Below, one piece after another: positions 15,786 to 24,281 of a stretch of 64,000 bases of DNA; the first letter of the stretch is position 1; each line of letters begins with the position of its first letter. Origin of the DNA: Sphingobium sp. 15-1 (GTDB taxonomy: Bacteria; Pseudomonadota; Alphaproteobacteria; Sphingomonadales; Sphingomonadaceae); the NCBI RefSeq assembly GCF_013375535.1, contig NZ_JABXJG010000002.1, positions 682,001-746,000 on the forward strand, read 5' to 3'. The notes below the pieces were generated by a model. The model worked only from the letters and a program-made list of their open reading frames with translations, did not search any database and was not told the origin of the DNA. Position numbers and translations under genes: made by a program.

Positions 15786-17980
15786 TCCGCGCGATCAAGG
15801 GTCTGACGCTTTCGACAGCAGCGCTGGCCTTTGCCGCCGGCACGCCCGCCCTTGCCGACGTGCCGGCGGATTGCAGCGATCTGAAACCGGATGCCGTCTC
15901 CCACGAAACAGACACCCAGCAGGCGATCACGCCAGAGAAGCTGCTTCGACTGCGGGATGTAGGACTGCCCGCCGCCGCGGCCGTCTCCAGGCACGGGGCG
16001 ATAACCGTTTCGCCAAACGGGAAATTGGTCGCCTTTCAAATCCGTCGCGTCGATCGGACGGCGAGTGCCTATTGCCTCGGCATGTTCGTCACAGCCCTCA
16101 ACGGCGCGCATAGACTGATCGCGATGGACAGAGGCGGCGAACTCATCCGGATGACGATCGAGCGGACCGGCATTACCCGTTTCCCCACTGGGGTACCCCA
16201 GCTCATCACGCCACATTGGTCGCCCGATAGTCGCTGGATTGCCTATCTCAAACGCATCAATGGCGTGACACAGATATGGCGCGCCCGGGCAGACGGCCAA
16301 GGCGCCGAGCAGCTTTCCTCTTCGCTGGACGACATAGAGGATCTGGGGTGGTCGCCCGATGGAACGACGATCATTTTCGCGAGCCGGCCGGATTATCGCA
16401 AGATCCAGCAGCAGATCGACGAAGAGGGCGAGGCCGGCTTTCATTATGATGCCCGGTTCGTTCCCAAGGCAAGCCCCCGGCCCTTTCCTTATGCCCCCAT
16501 CGATCGCGCCTATCTTGCAATCGATGTCGTATCCAGGGCGGCCCGTCCCGCCACGCACGAGGAAATCAATCTGCTGCAACTGCAGAACGACAGAGCAAAA
16601 CCGGTCGGCGCCAATCTCTTCGCGCACGGCCCAGGCGGCGCACGCGCCTGGACCGCCATTCGGCCATCGAGCGGCTACATGCCCCAATTTGATCTCCATG
16701 TCGTGCTTGCATCGGGAGAGCAGTTCAATTGCCGCTTTGACACTTGCGAGGGCATCGTAGGCCTATGGTGGCCAGTGGGCGGCTCGAGCCTCCTTTTCCT
16801 GCGCCGGGAAGGCTGGGGTAACAGCCAGCTCGGTCTGTACCGATGGAAACCAGGCCCTGCCAGGAGACCGGTTAGGCTGTTCGTGACAGACGATATGTTG
16901 GCAAGCTGCGAACTGGTGGGTGAGCAGCTGCTATGCCTTCATGAAGCCTCCAACCAGCCGAGCCGGCTTGTGTTCGCCGGTCTTGACGGGCATCTGGAGC
17001 CGGTGGTCGACCTCAATCCGGAGTTCAGGGCGTTGACGTTCGGACCCACCCGCCGCCTGAAATGGCGCAATGCCTTTGGCGTCCAAACCTTCGGCGATCT
17101 CGTCTTGCCGCCCGACTATGACGGGAAGCGACGGCTCCCCCTCATCATCGTCCAATATGACAGTCGCGGATTCCTGCGCGGCGGCACGGGCGACGAATAT
17201 CCGATCCAGCCGCTCGCAGCGCGCGGTTTTGCGGTATTGAGTTTCGAACGACCGCGCTTCACCGGGTTCGCTCGCCCCGCGAAGGATGGTGATGAATTGT
17301 TCCGGCATAATCTGGAGGGATGGTCGGATTTGCGCAGTGTCCTCTCATCGCTCGAAACCATCACCGATCAGCTTGTCACGCAAGGGATTGCCGATCCCGC
17401 GAGAGTGGGCATTGCTGGCCTCAGCGACGGCACAAGGAACATCCAATATGCGTTGGTCAACAGCGACAGGTTCGCGGCAGCTTCCGTCAGCAGTTCCTTC
17501 GAGGAGCCGGGCACCTTCCTGCCTCTCGCCGGCCCGGCCGGTGCGAACAGCTATGTCGCGTCCGGCTATCCCCGGATGGAGGAGATGGCACCGGATTTCT
17601 GGAATTGCTATTCGCTGGTAAGGAATGCCGCGCGTCTTCGCACGCCGGTCCTCATGCAGCTTTCCGATGATGAATATCTGGGGGCACTGGAACCTCTCGC
17701 CGCCTTGCAAGACAAGGGCATTCCCAGCGCGCTCTACGTCTTTCCTGGCGAGCATCATGTCAAATGGCAACCGCGCCATCGTCTCGCCGTCTATTACAGG
17801 AATATCGCCTGGTTCGAACATTGGTTGATGCCGGATCATCCCTCTTCGCTTGCCGCCAAATGGCTACCAGCCGACATCGCGCCATCGACTGTGCTTTCTC
17901 GCGCGAGGGGAGACGTCGCCGCACCGGTCCAATGCCGGGCCCAGGCCTCCGCATCCGCGAGCGCCAGCAGGCGCAGATAG
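15782..17980 (+). CDS. Lasso peptide isopeptidase (prolyl-oligopeptidase fold)
   Basis: A 732-residue secreted or periplasmic serine hydrolase. It has a signal peptide (cleavage near TPALAD), a beta-propeller region (about 60-430) and an alpha/beta-hydrolase domain. The likely triad is Ser548 in GLSDG, Asp629 or Asp630 in QLSDDEYLG, and His658 or His659 in PGEHHVKW. Isopeptidases of this family cleave the isopeptide bond closing the lasso ring, so the imported lasso is linearised. The last ~48 codons, rich in Ala/Ser/Arg, overlap the 3' end of the convergent cyclase gene by 145 bases. It is translationally coupled to the receptor gene. Confidence 0.85.
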   Translation: MIRAIKGLTLSTAALAFAAGTPALADVPADCSDLKPDAVSHETDTQQAITPEKLLRLRDVGLPAAAAVSRHGAITVSPNGKLVAFQIRRVDRTASAYCLGMFVTALNGAHRLIAMDRGGELIRMTIERTGITRFPTGVPQLITPHWSPDSRWIAYLKRINGVTQIWRARADGQGAEQLSSSLDDIEDLGWSPDGTTIIFASRPDYRKIQQQIDEEGEAGFHYDARFVPKASPRPFPYAPIDRAYLAIDVVSRAARPATHEEINLLQLQNDRAKPVGANLFAHGPGGARAWTAIRPSSGYMPQFDLHVVLASGEQFNCRFDTCEGIVGLWWPVGGSSLLFLRREGWGNSQLGLYRWKPGPARRPVRLFVTDDMLASCELVGEQLLCLHEASNQPSRLVFAGLDGHLEPVVDLNPEFRALTFGPTRRLKWRNAFGVQTFGDLVLPPDYDGKRRLPLIIVQYDSRGFLRGGTGDEYPIQPLAARGFAVLSFERPRFTGFARPAKDGDELFRHNLEGWSDLRSVLSSLETITDQLVTQGIADPARVGIAGLSDGTRNIQYALVNSDRFAAASVSSSFEEPGTFLPLAGPAGANSYVASGYPRMEEMAPDFWNCYSLVRNAARLRTPVLMQLSDDEYLGALEPLAALQDKGIPSALYVFPGEHHVKWQPRHRLAVYYRNIAWFEHWLMPDHPSSLAAKWLPADIAPSTVLSRARGDVAAPVQCRAQASASASASRRR

Positions 17981-19659
17981 TCATCATCGCGCTGCGGCCC
18001 CTCATAGGCCAGATAGGCCGACACCGCTTCGCGATCGATCACATGATGCTCCGCCAGCAGACCATCCAGCAGCATGTCCCGATATTGGCTTCGGTAGGTA
18101 TCGAGCAGTTCAATACAAAAAGCGGACGGACCGCCCTTCCGGACCCGGCGCATATTATCATCGCCAAGAATCTGGCGATAGGCCTGGCGGGCAACCGCTC
18201 GGTTGATCCCGCCCGAAATCCAGAGCCAGCTGGGAATGGAAAGGCAGAATTCGACAATGGGCTGAGACAATAGCGGACAGACCAGTTCCAGTTCATCGTC
18301 CCGCGCATAGCCCTCGGTGAACCGCTGCACCCGCGTCGCCCATATACCATGGATGATGCGGCCACGAGCAAGACCCGCCGGCGCATCAAACCAGGGATGC
18401 GCGTCGAACATTTCCCGGCTCGCATCGCGCGCGACCAGGAATCGGTCTTCTATCTTCATGGCGATGGCCGCCGGCGAACTACCCCTCTTGCGGCGGAGGG
18501 CGGACAGCACCTGCGGAATGCTGCTGTCGGTCATGCGGCAAACATCGGCGAGGGTTTGTAGCAGGCCGCCGCGAGCGCCCCGCGTTTCCCAACGGTCCAG
18601 AATTGGCGTCACATTCTGCATGAAGCAGAATACCGCATCACCGCCATTCCCACGAAACAGGGTCTTGCTTCCCACAGCGCGCGCAAGCTCAAGGAGGATA
18701 TGGTCATAGCTCTGGAGAAAGGGTTCGCCCGTGGGCCGCGCCTGATGCGCGGCGCTGGGACGCGCCGGATCGACATGCCGGGCAGCATAGAGTGCGCTGT
18801 CGAAGGGCAAGCCAAGCCTCAGGCATACCCCGCGCGCATAGCTACGTTCATCGCCATCGGGGTGACTGGTCGCAATGCTGATACCATGGGCGCCAAATTC
18901 GACCTCGCGCAGTGCCGCGGCGATGATCGATGAATCGAGTCCCCCAGAGACACCGATCAAGATAGGGCTTGCCGTGGATCGGCCCAAAGCTTTGATGCAT
19001 TTTTCGGTGATGTCCCGCAAGCGAAGCGCCGCCTGATCCAGGCCCCCTTCAAATCTGCGGGCGGCATGCTTCCATGGTGACCATAGCGATGTTTCCGTCG
19101 CCATCGCTCCCTGCCAATCCAGCACGAATCCCGGCAGCAATTCCCTTGCACCGACCAATGCCGTCGAGGGGGATCGCTGATTGGGATATCGGAACTGATG
19201 GAGAATATAGTCATAATTGACCGCGGCGCGCAACAAGCCTGCGGCAACGAGCAATCCGACATCCGATGCCGCCGCGTGGCAGCCGTCCCGGCTCACATGG
19301 TAGCAGGGCAAGCCGCCTGAAGGATCGCGCAGGATCTGTGCGCCTTCGTTTCCATGCTTCACCGCGACATATTGCCCCCATCCCTGCTCGAGCAGATCGG
19401 ACAGAGGGGCCGTTCGCTCATTGCCATCGGTCCATTTCGCGAGGTCCATCGGCCGGAAGTCAGTTTGCGAAAAAATGCGCCCGATGCCGATGAGGTTCAC
19501 CCCTTCGACAATCTGCACAGGCGTGTCGTTCGACAGGAAGAGCATGAGTTGGTCGGATTGCCAGGCAAGCTTCAGTCCCCGGCGACCGACAGACGCGGCA
19601 ATGGTACGCCGCCGGTCCGAACAATCGATGCTGGCGATGAGATAGCGCGCCGCCATCAC
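17836..19659 (-). CDS. Lasso peptide cyclase (asparagine-synthetase-like, C protein)
   Basis: A 607-residue AsnB homologue that would adenylate the core Asp8 side chain and form the macrolactam with Gly1. The N-terminal part resembles a glutamine amidotransferase fold but starts MMAARYLIAS, without the Cys2 of true asparagine synthetases, as expected for cyclases. The synthetase part carries the pyrophosphate loop SGGLDSS at about 238-244 and a later RKGGPSAF. The start overlaps the B-protein stop by 4 bases, giving precursor-B-C order. The final ~48 codons run antisense to the isopeptidase tail. Confidence 0.9.
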   Translation of the reverse strand: MMAARYLIASIDCSDRRRTIAASVGRRGLKLAWQSDQLMLFLSNDTPVQIVEGVNLIGIGRIFSQTDFRPMDLAKWTDGNERTAPLSDLLEQGWGQYVAVKHGNEGAQILRDPSGGLPCYHVSRDGCHAAASDVGLLVAAGLLRAAVNYDYILHQFRYPNQRSPSTALVGARELLPGFVLDWQGAMATETSLWSPWKHAARRFEGGLDQAALRLRDITEKCIKALGRSTASPILIGVSGGLDSSIIAAALREVEFGAHGISIATSHPDGDERSYARGVCLRLGLPFDSALYAARHVDPARPSAAHQARPTGEPFLQSYDHILLELARAVGSKTLFRGNGGDAVFCFMQNVTPILDRWETRGARGGLLQTLADVCRMTDSSIPQVLSALRRKRGSSPAAIAMKIEDRFLVARDASREMFDAHPWFDAPAGLARGRIIHGIWATRVQRFTEGYARDDELELVCPLLSQPIVEFCLSIPSWLWISGGINRAVARQAYRQILGDDNMRRVRKGGPSAFCIELLDTYRSQYRDMLLDGLLAEHHVIDREAVSAYLAYEGPQRDDDYLRLLALADAEAWARHWTGAATSPLARESTVDGAMSAGSHLAASEEG

Positions 19660-20318
19660 AGGCTCACTATCGGACTGAACGTCCGAATCCGCTCAACCCG
19701 ATCGTTCAGAAGGAGATCCCCTCGCTGGACCCAGGCATGAGCGGAAAATGGGCTGGCCGTAACGCCAAGCACGAGCGAGGCAGCAATATTGCGACGGCGC
19801 AGCAGTCTTGCAAGGGCAAGAGACCGAACGAGGCATTGGTCCGCCCCGGTCATGATAAAAGCCGATTGCGCGAAAGCCCATCCCAGGCGGTTCGCGATTT
19901 CACCAGCCCTCAGAGGTTCACAGGCCTTCACCGGCGATGCGGCGACCTCCTTTGCGAGGCAATGCATGCCATGATGCCGCAAGTCCCGGCAAGCCTGCCA
20001 CTGCGACCAGGCCACGCGCGCGGTCAAATAGCTGCTTGCTCGTTGGGGTCGCTCGTCGAGAAGGGATCTGATCGGCATTATGGGTACTGCGCGAAGGGAT
20101 TCCTCCGCGGCTTTCTCCGATGGCTCGATTAGCCGGGCATCTCGCAGCCGCTGCACCTCGCGCAGGTTGATGGAGCCGTTCTCTCCCCGAACGATAGTAC
20201 GAAATGCCCGATTCCAGGTCGAAGGAATCGTGAAATACCGGCCAGACGACACATCCAGAAAGATGATATGCTGACCAAGATCAGAAAAATGCAAATTCTC
20301 TCGCAAAGCGTAAGTCAT
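19656..20318 (-). CDS. Lasso peptide leader peptidase with N-terminal RRE (fused B protein)
   Basis: A 220-residue fusion. Residues 1-80 form a PqqD-like RiPP recognition element that binds the leader (HIIFLDVSSGRYFTIPST region). The C-terminal part is a transglutaminase-like cysteine protease with probable triad Cys162 (GADQCLVRSLAL), His194 (FSAHAWVQ) and Asp206 (LLLNDR), which removes the leader. The start at 20318 (MTYALREN) is chosen because GAGGTGG precedes it; the longer frame to 20351 would begin inside the hairpin at 20338-20370. It overlaps the cyclase gene by 4 bases. Fusion of RRE and protease is usual in proteobacterial clusters. Confidence 0.9.
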   Translation of the reverse strand: MTYALRENLHFSDLGQHIIFLDVSSGRYFTIPSTWNRAFRTIVRGENGSINLREVQRLRDARLIEPSEKAAEESLRAVPIMPIRSLLDERPQRASSYLTARVAWSQWQACRDLRHHGMHCLAKEVAASPVKACEPLRAGEIANRLGWAFAQSAFIMTGADQCLVRSLALARLLRRRNIAASLVLGVTASPFSAHAWVQRGDLLLNDRVERIRTFSPIVSL

Positions 20319-20337
20319 CGCCACCTCGGATCGTGAT

Positions 20338-20370
20338 GGGAGGGCACGCATAGCCTATGTGTGCCCTCCC
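20338..20370 (-). promoter_or_regulatory. Strong stem-loop between lasso precursor and B gene
   Basis: A perfect 10-bp stem (GGGAGGGCAC / GTGCCCTCCC), then one mismatch and a CATAG/CTATG inner stem. It begins 9 bases past the precursor stop and ends 19 bases before the B start. There is no T-run. Such a structure between precursor and processing genes could cause partial termination or protect the 3' end of precursor mRNA, giving more substrate than enzyme. Confidence 0.65.
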
Positions 20371-20378
20371 GGGTCGGA

Positions 20379-20513
20379 TCACTCGTCCAATATACCCATG
20401 CCGGTCAGGGGCGACTGGTCCACATCGCGCGCCTTGCCCTCGATCCCCTTGGTCTGCTCGACAGCCGATCCGAGGTCGATCAGCGCTTCATTCCGTTCGA
20501 AGTCACGTTCCAT
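20379..20513 (-). CDS. Lasso peptide precursor (A protein), 44 residues
   Basis: A small gene directly before the B-C genes, with GAAGGA 7 bases upstream of the ATG. The leader is 22 residues (MERDFERNEALIDLGSAV, then EQTK) and carries Thr at -2 before the cut. The predicted core is 22 residues, from GIEGKARDVD to SPLTGMGILDE after a Gln at position 11. Gly1 and Asp8 would give an 8-residue ring; the tail is 14 residues. The LIDLG...QTKG leader pattern resembles astexin-type leaders (LIVLG...ETRG), and the GILDE end resembles syanodin I from Sphingobium as remembered. Mass and ring position are predictions only. Confidence 0.85.
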   Translation of the reverse strand: MERDFERNEALIDLGSAVEQTKGIEGKARDVDQSPLTGMGILDE

Positions 20514-20678
20514 GATTGCTTCCTTCAGATACCGCTTGATTGCGGCCTGATGATTTTAGGGCAGGATGAAGAAACGGCCGACCATATACGTTCCCAATTT
20601 GACAACATATATGCTGGACATTGCAGAGTGATTGTGATTCTCGCCACGATAATAGCTGAATGATACGGATTTCCGTTC

Positions 20679-21314
20679 TCATTCTATGAATCCATTCTTC
20701 ATCATGGCCGAAAAAATCGTCTCTACGTTCAACAAACGTCGGCGATGATAATGCCAAAGGGCCGTTCTGATGGAATGTTTGTTCCTCGAACGCACGAGAT
20801 TCCATAGGGATTCCAACTCGGAAAGACACCGCGGCAGCACATTTTCATGGATCCGAATCAAGTGCAGCCGCGCTTCCAGGGCAAGGACAGCGTGGAGATG
20901 TTCCGGATTATGCGAACATGCCGCCAATGACGCGAAGAGCTCATCAGCCAGGTTCGCCAGATGATGATGTTCATCGCTTGTCTTACCTTGATCATAGACC
21001 GGAAACTCGCCGATCTCGATGGGGTCATTGATAGCGCGAACAATGATACGAAGAAGATCGCCGTGCCAGGCATAAAAACAGCTTATGCGGTCATGCGTGA
21101 GAGGAGGAACGGCAAATCCCCCTCCGCCTTGCATCTCGAGAAGACGTTCGCCGACCATGCGCAATATTGCGTCGCGTACCGGAGAGACACTGGTTCCAGC
21201 GCTATCAGCAATCTGGCTCAGTATAAGAACTGCTCCTGGGCGCAATTCTCCTACCATGATTTGCCGCTTCAATTCGCGATAGACGCGATCGGCCGTAACA
21301 GCATCGGGCGACAT
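20679..21314 (-). CDS. GntR-family transcriptional regulator (FCD-type)
   Basis: A 211-residue regulator with an N-terminal winged helix (VYRELKRQIMVGELRPGAVL, QIADSAGTSVSPVRDAI, LEMQGGGGFAVPPL) and a helical C-terminal ligand domain of FCD type, including HHHLANLADELFASL and ALEARLHLIRIHEN. It lies 5 bases after an XRE-type regulator gene and 165 bases before the lasso precursor, all on the same strand. A role in controlling the lasso operon is inferred from position. The ligand is unknown. Confidence 0.75.
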   Translation of the reverse strand: MSPDAVTADRVYRELKRQIMVGELRPGAVLILSQIADSAGTSVSPVRDAILRMVGERLLEMQGGGGFAVPPLTHDRISCFYAWHGDLLRIIVRAINDPIEIGEFPVYDQGKTSDEHHHLANLADELFASLAACSHNPEHLHAVLALEARLHLIRIHENVLPRCLSELESLWNLVRSRNKHSIRTALWHYHRRRLLNVETIFSAMMKNGFIE

Positions 21315-21319
21315 GGCGC

Positions 21320-21739
21320 TCAGGCCTCCCTGTCGATGCCCTCATCCGTAAGTGGAATCGGGATTGAACGGAGGAATGGTTTCAGACGATAGCTCGCAAT
21401 AAACTCGATGCATCCAGCCTCCAGTTCATGCATGTCCTCATCGAAAATCTGTCGTGGAAAGTGCATCTGATGCTCCAGAAACAACATTGGCAAGAGGAGA
21501 TGCGATGCCGACAATCCAAGACCGTGCGCGCACCGCAAATGGTCGTCGAGCCGGGACTTGGGACTTCCCGATTCGACTTCCCGGAGCCAGCGTTCACCCA
21601 TCCCAACCTGGGCTGCCAGCTGCTTCTGCGTCATGCGCTTGTCCCGCCGCCTTTCCTCGATGCGGCGGCCCGAGATCTGTTTGACCTCGGCTAGAATAGC
21701 GGCGCGGCTACCCGGCCGCCTGCTCTGAGTCGACATCAT
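21320..21739 (-). CDS. XRE-type helix-turn-helix regulator
   Basis: A 139-residue protein with a central Cro/CI-type helix-turn-helix (RMTQKQLAAQVGMGERWLRE, VESGSPKSRLDDHLR) and a C-terminal part rich in hydrophobic and acidic residues (HLLLPMLFLEHQMHFPRQ). AGGGAG precedes the start. The stop lies 5 bases before the GntR gene, so both probably share a transcript upstream of the lasso genes. Confidence 0.75.
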   Translation of the reverse strand: MMSTQSRRPGSRAAILAEVKQISGRRIEERRRDKRMTQKQLAAQVGMGERWLREVESGSPKSRLDDHLRCAHGLGLSASHLLLPMLFLEHQMHFPRQIFDEDMHELEAGCIEFIASYRLKPFLRSIPIPLTDEGIDREA

Positions 21740-21888
21740 CAGGTTCTCCCTGAATGTTCCTCAAAGCTTCCATGCACATTCCGACTGTTTCAACTTGTTG
21801 TGTGAAACCCTCGGTGCGTCAAATATTATCGTTCTCATTTTGGGAGCAATTACCGTCAGGCTCTTCGATGACCAAAGCCTGATCCTGC

Positions 21889-22308
21889 TCACTTATCTGC
21901 CAGAAGATCGCTCATTCGGCTATACGCCGCTCGCAGGGTCTTGTCCTCGCTGGCGGCCATGAGCGCGATACAGGCTGCATAAAGGGCGTTCTTTGTTGGC
22001 CGATCGCCAAGATGATCCGATCTTTCCAGGCGATCGCTGATCTTGCCCGCGATTCGCTGCAATCGATCGGACGCCCCGACAAAATGCTCCCTTTTCCCGA
22101 TCAGCCGTCGCAAATGGGGGAGTTCGAGTTCGGCAGCAATCTCCGATGCATCCGACGCTTCCGCGATCAATATGGCTACATACAGTGTCGAGCCATAGGA
22201 AATCAGGCTGTTCGCGAGTTTTGCCAGACGTGCATGGCAAACCAGGAAGAGATCGGTGCCCTCAGGCGAAAGGCATAGTTTGTACGTTCTCGATTGGCGT
22301 TCTGTCAT
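21889..22308 (-). CDS. Unknown protein between lasso regulators and tra operon
   Basis: A 139-residue protein, start at 22308 set by GGGAGAC 4 bases upstream. It begins MTERQSRTYKLCLSPEGTD and continues with helical stretches (LAKLANSLISYGSTLYV, EIAAELELPHLRRLIGKR, ALYAACIALMAASEDKTL). It is acidic and helical, with no motif recognised; no transmembrane segment or signal peptide. It is divergent from the transfer operon across a 295-base region, which makes a regulatory role possible but unsupported by a visible DNA-binding domain. Confidence 0.55.
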   Translation of the reverse strand: MTERQSRTYKLCLSPEGTDLFLVCHARLAKLANSLISYGSTLYVAILIAEASDASEIAAELELPHLRRLIGKREHFVGASDRLQRIAGKISDRLERSDHLGDRPTKNALYAACIALMAASEDKTLRAAYSRMSDLLADK

Positions 22309-22603
22309 GATGTCTCCCTCATCCGATTCGAGGTTGGTACTCATGATGATGACGACCCGAACGGAGAATAAAGCCGATTTTTGACAAGGAAAGCGGCATT
22401 TATATGCCGCTTCCGGAAGATGAATGCCGCAATCGGCACAACAGTGCCCTGCCCCTTGCGCGCCTTTTCAAGCTGTGAACAACTCGTCTCACGGTCGATG
22501 ACTGGGAAGCATGTTCCGGCAATTTGTACAGAGCTTCCGTCCACCGATCCCGCCCTCAAAAAAAGGCGTCCGAGAGGATTTGCCGCTTGCCTGGAGTACC
22601 GTC
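22309..22603. promoter_or_regulatory. Divergent regulatory region upstream of the tra operon
   Basis: This lies between the leftward unknown gene and the rightward transfer operon. TTGACA at 22381-22386 could be a -35 box; immediately after it comes a perfect inverted repeat AAGCGGCA-TTTATA-TGCCGCTT (22391-22412), which would overlap the -10 region and could be an operator. Confidence 0.45.
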
Positions 22604-22873
22604 ATGGTCCAATCTCCGCCTGTCCTTGACGCCTGCCTGAGCCTGGCGCTCGCCGCAAACCCGGCGAGCGCAAAACCACTCCGCTTGGCTTCGACGGATC
22701 TGCCCGACCGACTGCGCATCATTCAGGCGAGCGACGCATTCCAGATCGTTGCCCTCCCAGCTGCCGAACCGGCATTCACGCCGCCCGGCAGCGCAATGGC
22801 CGTCGGCAGCAGCATCCGCATCGATGCCGATATTGCTCGCGCGATCACGCAGAACAGCGGAGGCACGCAATGA
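22604..22873 (+). CDS. First gene of transfer operon, unknown function
   Basis: An 89-residue protein starting MVQSPPVLDACLSLALA, with GGAG 8 bases before the ATG. It has a weakly hydrophobic N-terminal part but no clear signal peptide, then LPDRLRIIQASDAFQIVAL and a short acidic end. Its stop overlaps the start of the DsbC-like gene, so it belongs to the tra operon. No family is recognised; it may assist pilus assembly, but nothing in the sequence shows that. Confidence 0.5.
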   Translation: MVQSPPVLDACLSLALAANPASAKPLRLASTDLPDRLRIIQASDAFQIVALPAAEPAFTPPGSAMAVGSSIRIDADIARAITQNSGGTQ

Positions 22874-23664
22874 GCCGCCGGATGAGTTTCTCACAGGCGG
22901 CCGGCGCGGCCCTGCTCCTAGGCGTCAGCATCGGCGGCGCCCAAGCCCAGGCAAAGCCCGACGATGTGCAGCTGCTGCAAAAAGCGGCGCCGGACGCCGA
23001 GCAGAAGCTCCGCCAGAGCTTCACCAACCTTCAGTTCGAGGGGTTCGAGCCAGCGCCGGTCAAGGGGCCGATCTACCAGGCAAGCGCGGGCAGCCGCATG
23101 CTCTATTATGCTCCGGAGAGCGAGCATATCCTTTTCGCGACGGTCTATGACCGCAACGGCGTCAATGTGACGGCGCTGGCCCAGGATGCGCGAGCGCAGC
23201 GGCAGCTTGCCGCGATCGATCCCAAACAGGCGCTGGAGATTGGCCCAAAGGACGCGCCTTCGGTGATCGAATTCACCGATCCCGATTGTCCCTATTGCCG
23301 CGCGCTCGATCGCTTCTGGACGGCCAAGGCAGCGGAAGGAAAGCCCGTGCGGCGCCTTGTCTATTTCGTCTCAGGCATCCACCCCGAGGCCGCGACCAAG
23401 GCGGAACATATCCTCTGCGCGCCCGACAGGGAGGCCAGCTTCAAGGCCCTCTATGCCGGCGCGAAGCCCCCTGCCCTGCTGACATGCCCGGAAGGTCGCG
23501 CCAAGGTGGAAGCCGACGCGGCACTGGTGAAAAAGGTGGGCGTCAGCGGTACGCCGACCCTCATCGTGGGCGGCAAGATCATCTCGGGTTTCGACCAGGC
23601 GGAGATCGAGGCGTTTCTCGGACAAGCCTATGCGGCGAAGGCGTCCACCCATGCGCAGCGCTAA
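22870..23664 (+). CDS. dsbC: DsbC-like periplasmic disulfide isomerase of the transfer system
   Basis: A 264-residue thioredoxin-fold protein with a signal peptide (cleavage near IGGAQAQA), a DsbC-like N-terminal dimerisation region and the active site CPYC at about 140-143 (EFTDPDCPYCRALD), then the cis-Pro loop GVSGTPTLIVGG. It would form or correct disulfides in the cysteine-rich periplasmic Tra proteins (TraU, TraN, TraH). F-type systems encode such helpers in the operon. The start overlaps the upstream stop (ATGA). Confidence 0.85.
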   Translation: MSRRMSFSQAAGAALLLGVSIGGAQAQAKPDDVQLLQKAAPDAEQKLRQSFTNLQFEGFEPAPVKGPIYQASAGSRMLYYAPESEHILFATVYDRNGVNVTALAQDARAQRQLAAIDPKQALEIGPKDAPSVIEFTDPDCPYCRALDRFWTAKAAEGKPVRRLVYFVSGIHPEAATKAEHILCAPDREASFKALYAGAKPPALLTCPEGRAKVEADAALVKKVGVSGTPTLIVGGKIISGFDQAEIEAFLGQAYAAKASTHAQR

Positions 23665-23842
23665 CCCTTCCCCTTATCTGGCGGCTGCCTGGACCGCGCG
23701 GCGTCCCGCGTGGACCATGCGGAACGGAATGCCGGCGATCGCGGCCCTCAGGAGCCGTCCGACACGATCATCGGCAGCCTACGAGGTCCCTCGCCGGCAC
23801 ATATCCCAAGCGGACGGCTCCTTCTTGCACATGGAGTATGAC

Positions 23843-24160
23843 ATGATCAAAGCCCTTGGACGACGCAGCCTTTCCGCTGCCGACTATTCGATCGCCGCTC
23901 TCCTGGCCATATTTGCGGCCACGGGGATCGCCCATGCTTTCACGGCGCCCGCCGCCGGCGACCTTGGCTACGACATTTACGACATCGTCGTGAACCAGGG
24001 CGTCAAGGGACCGCTGGGCTTTGTCGGCGGCGTCGCGGCCTTCCTGTTCGGCGTCTCGCGCCTCTTTTCCAACATCATGATCGGCATCCCGACGATCGTG
24101 GCGGCGGTCTGCCTCATCAAGGCGGATTCGATCCTCCAGACCTTCGGCATGACCATCTGA
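23843..24160 (+). CDS. traA: F-type pilin TraA-like subunit
   Basis: A 105-residue small membrane protein that fits a pilin prepeptide: a basic N-terminus (MIKALGRRSL), a first hydrophobic segment with AHA-type cleavage (FAATGIAHAF), a short polar part (GDLGYDIYDIVVNQGVKG) and a second hydrophobic helix (GFVGGVAAFLFGVSRL to IVAAVCLIKA). The start at 23843 has GGAG 6 bases upstream. It is the first structural gene, directly before traL, as in F-type operons. An S26 peptidase at 37921 in the same operon might process it. A possible imperfect hairpin (GGAAGCCA/TGGCTCC) follows at about 24210, before traL. Confidence 0.7.
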   Translation: MIKALGRRSLSAADYSIAALLAIFAATGIAHAFTAPAAGDLGYDIYDIVVNQGVKGPLGFVGGVAAFLFGVSRLFSNIMIGIPTIVAAVCLIKADSILQTFGMTI

Positions 24161-24281
24161 ACTGATCGGCGCGGGTCGCCACACTCTCACGCAACCCACG
24201 CCCCCGAGCCTGGAAGCCAATGATGGCTCCCGGGAAACCCCGAGCTCATGCCGGGGAGATGAAGCAGGAGGAGAAGGGACA

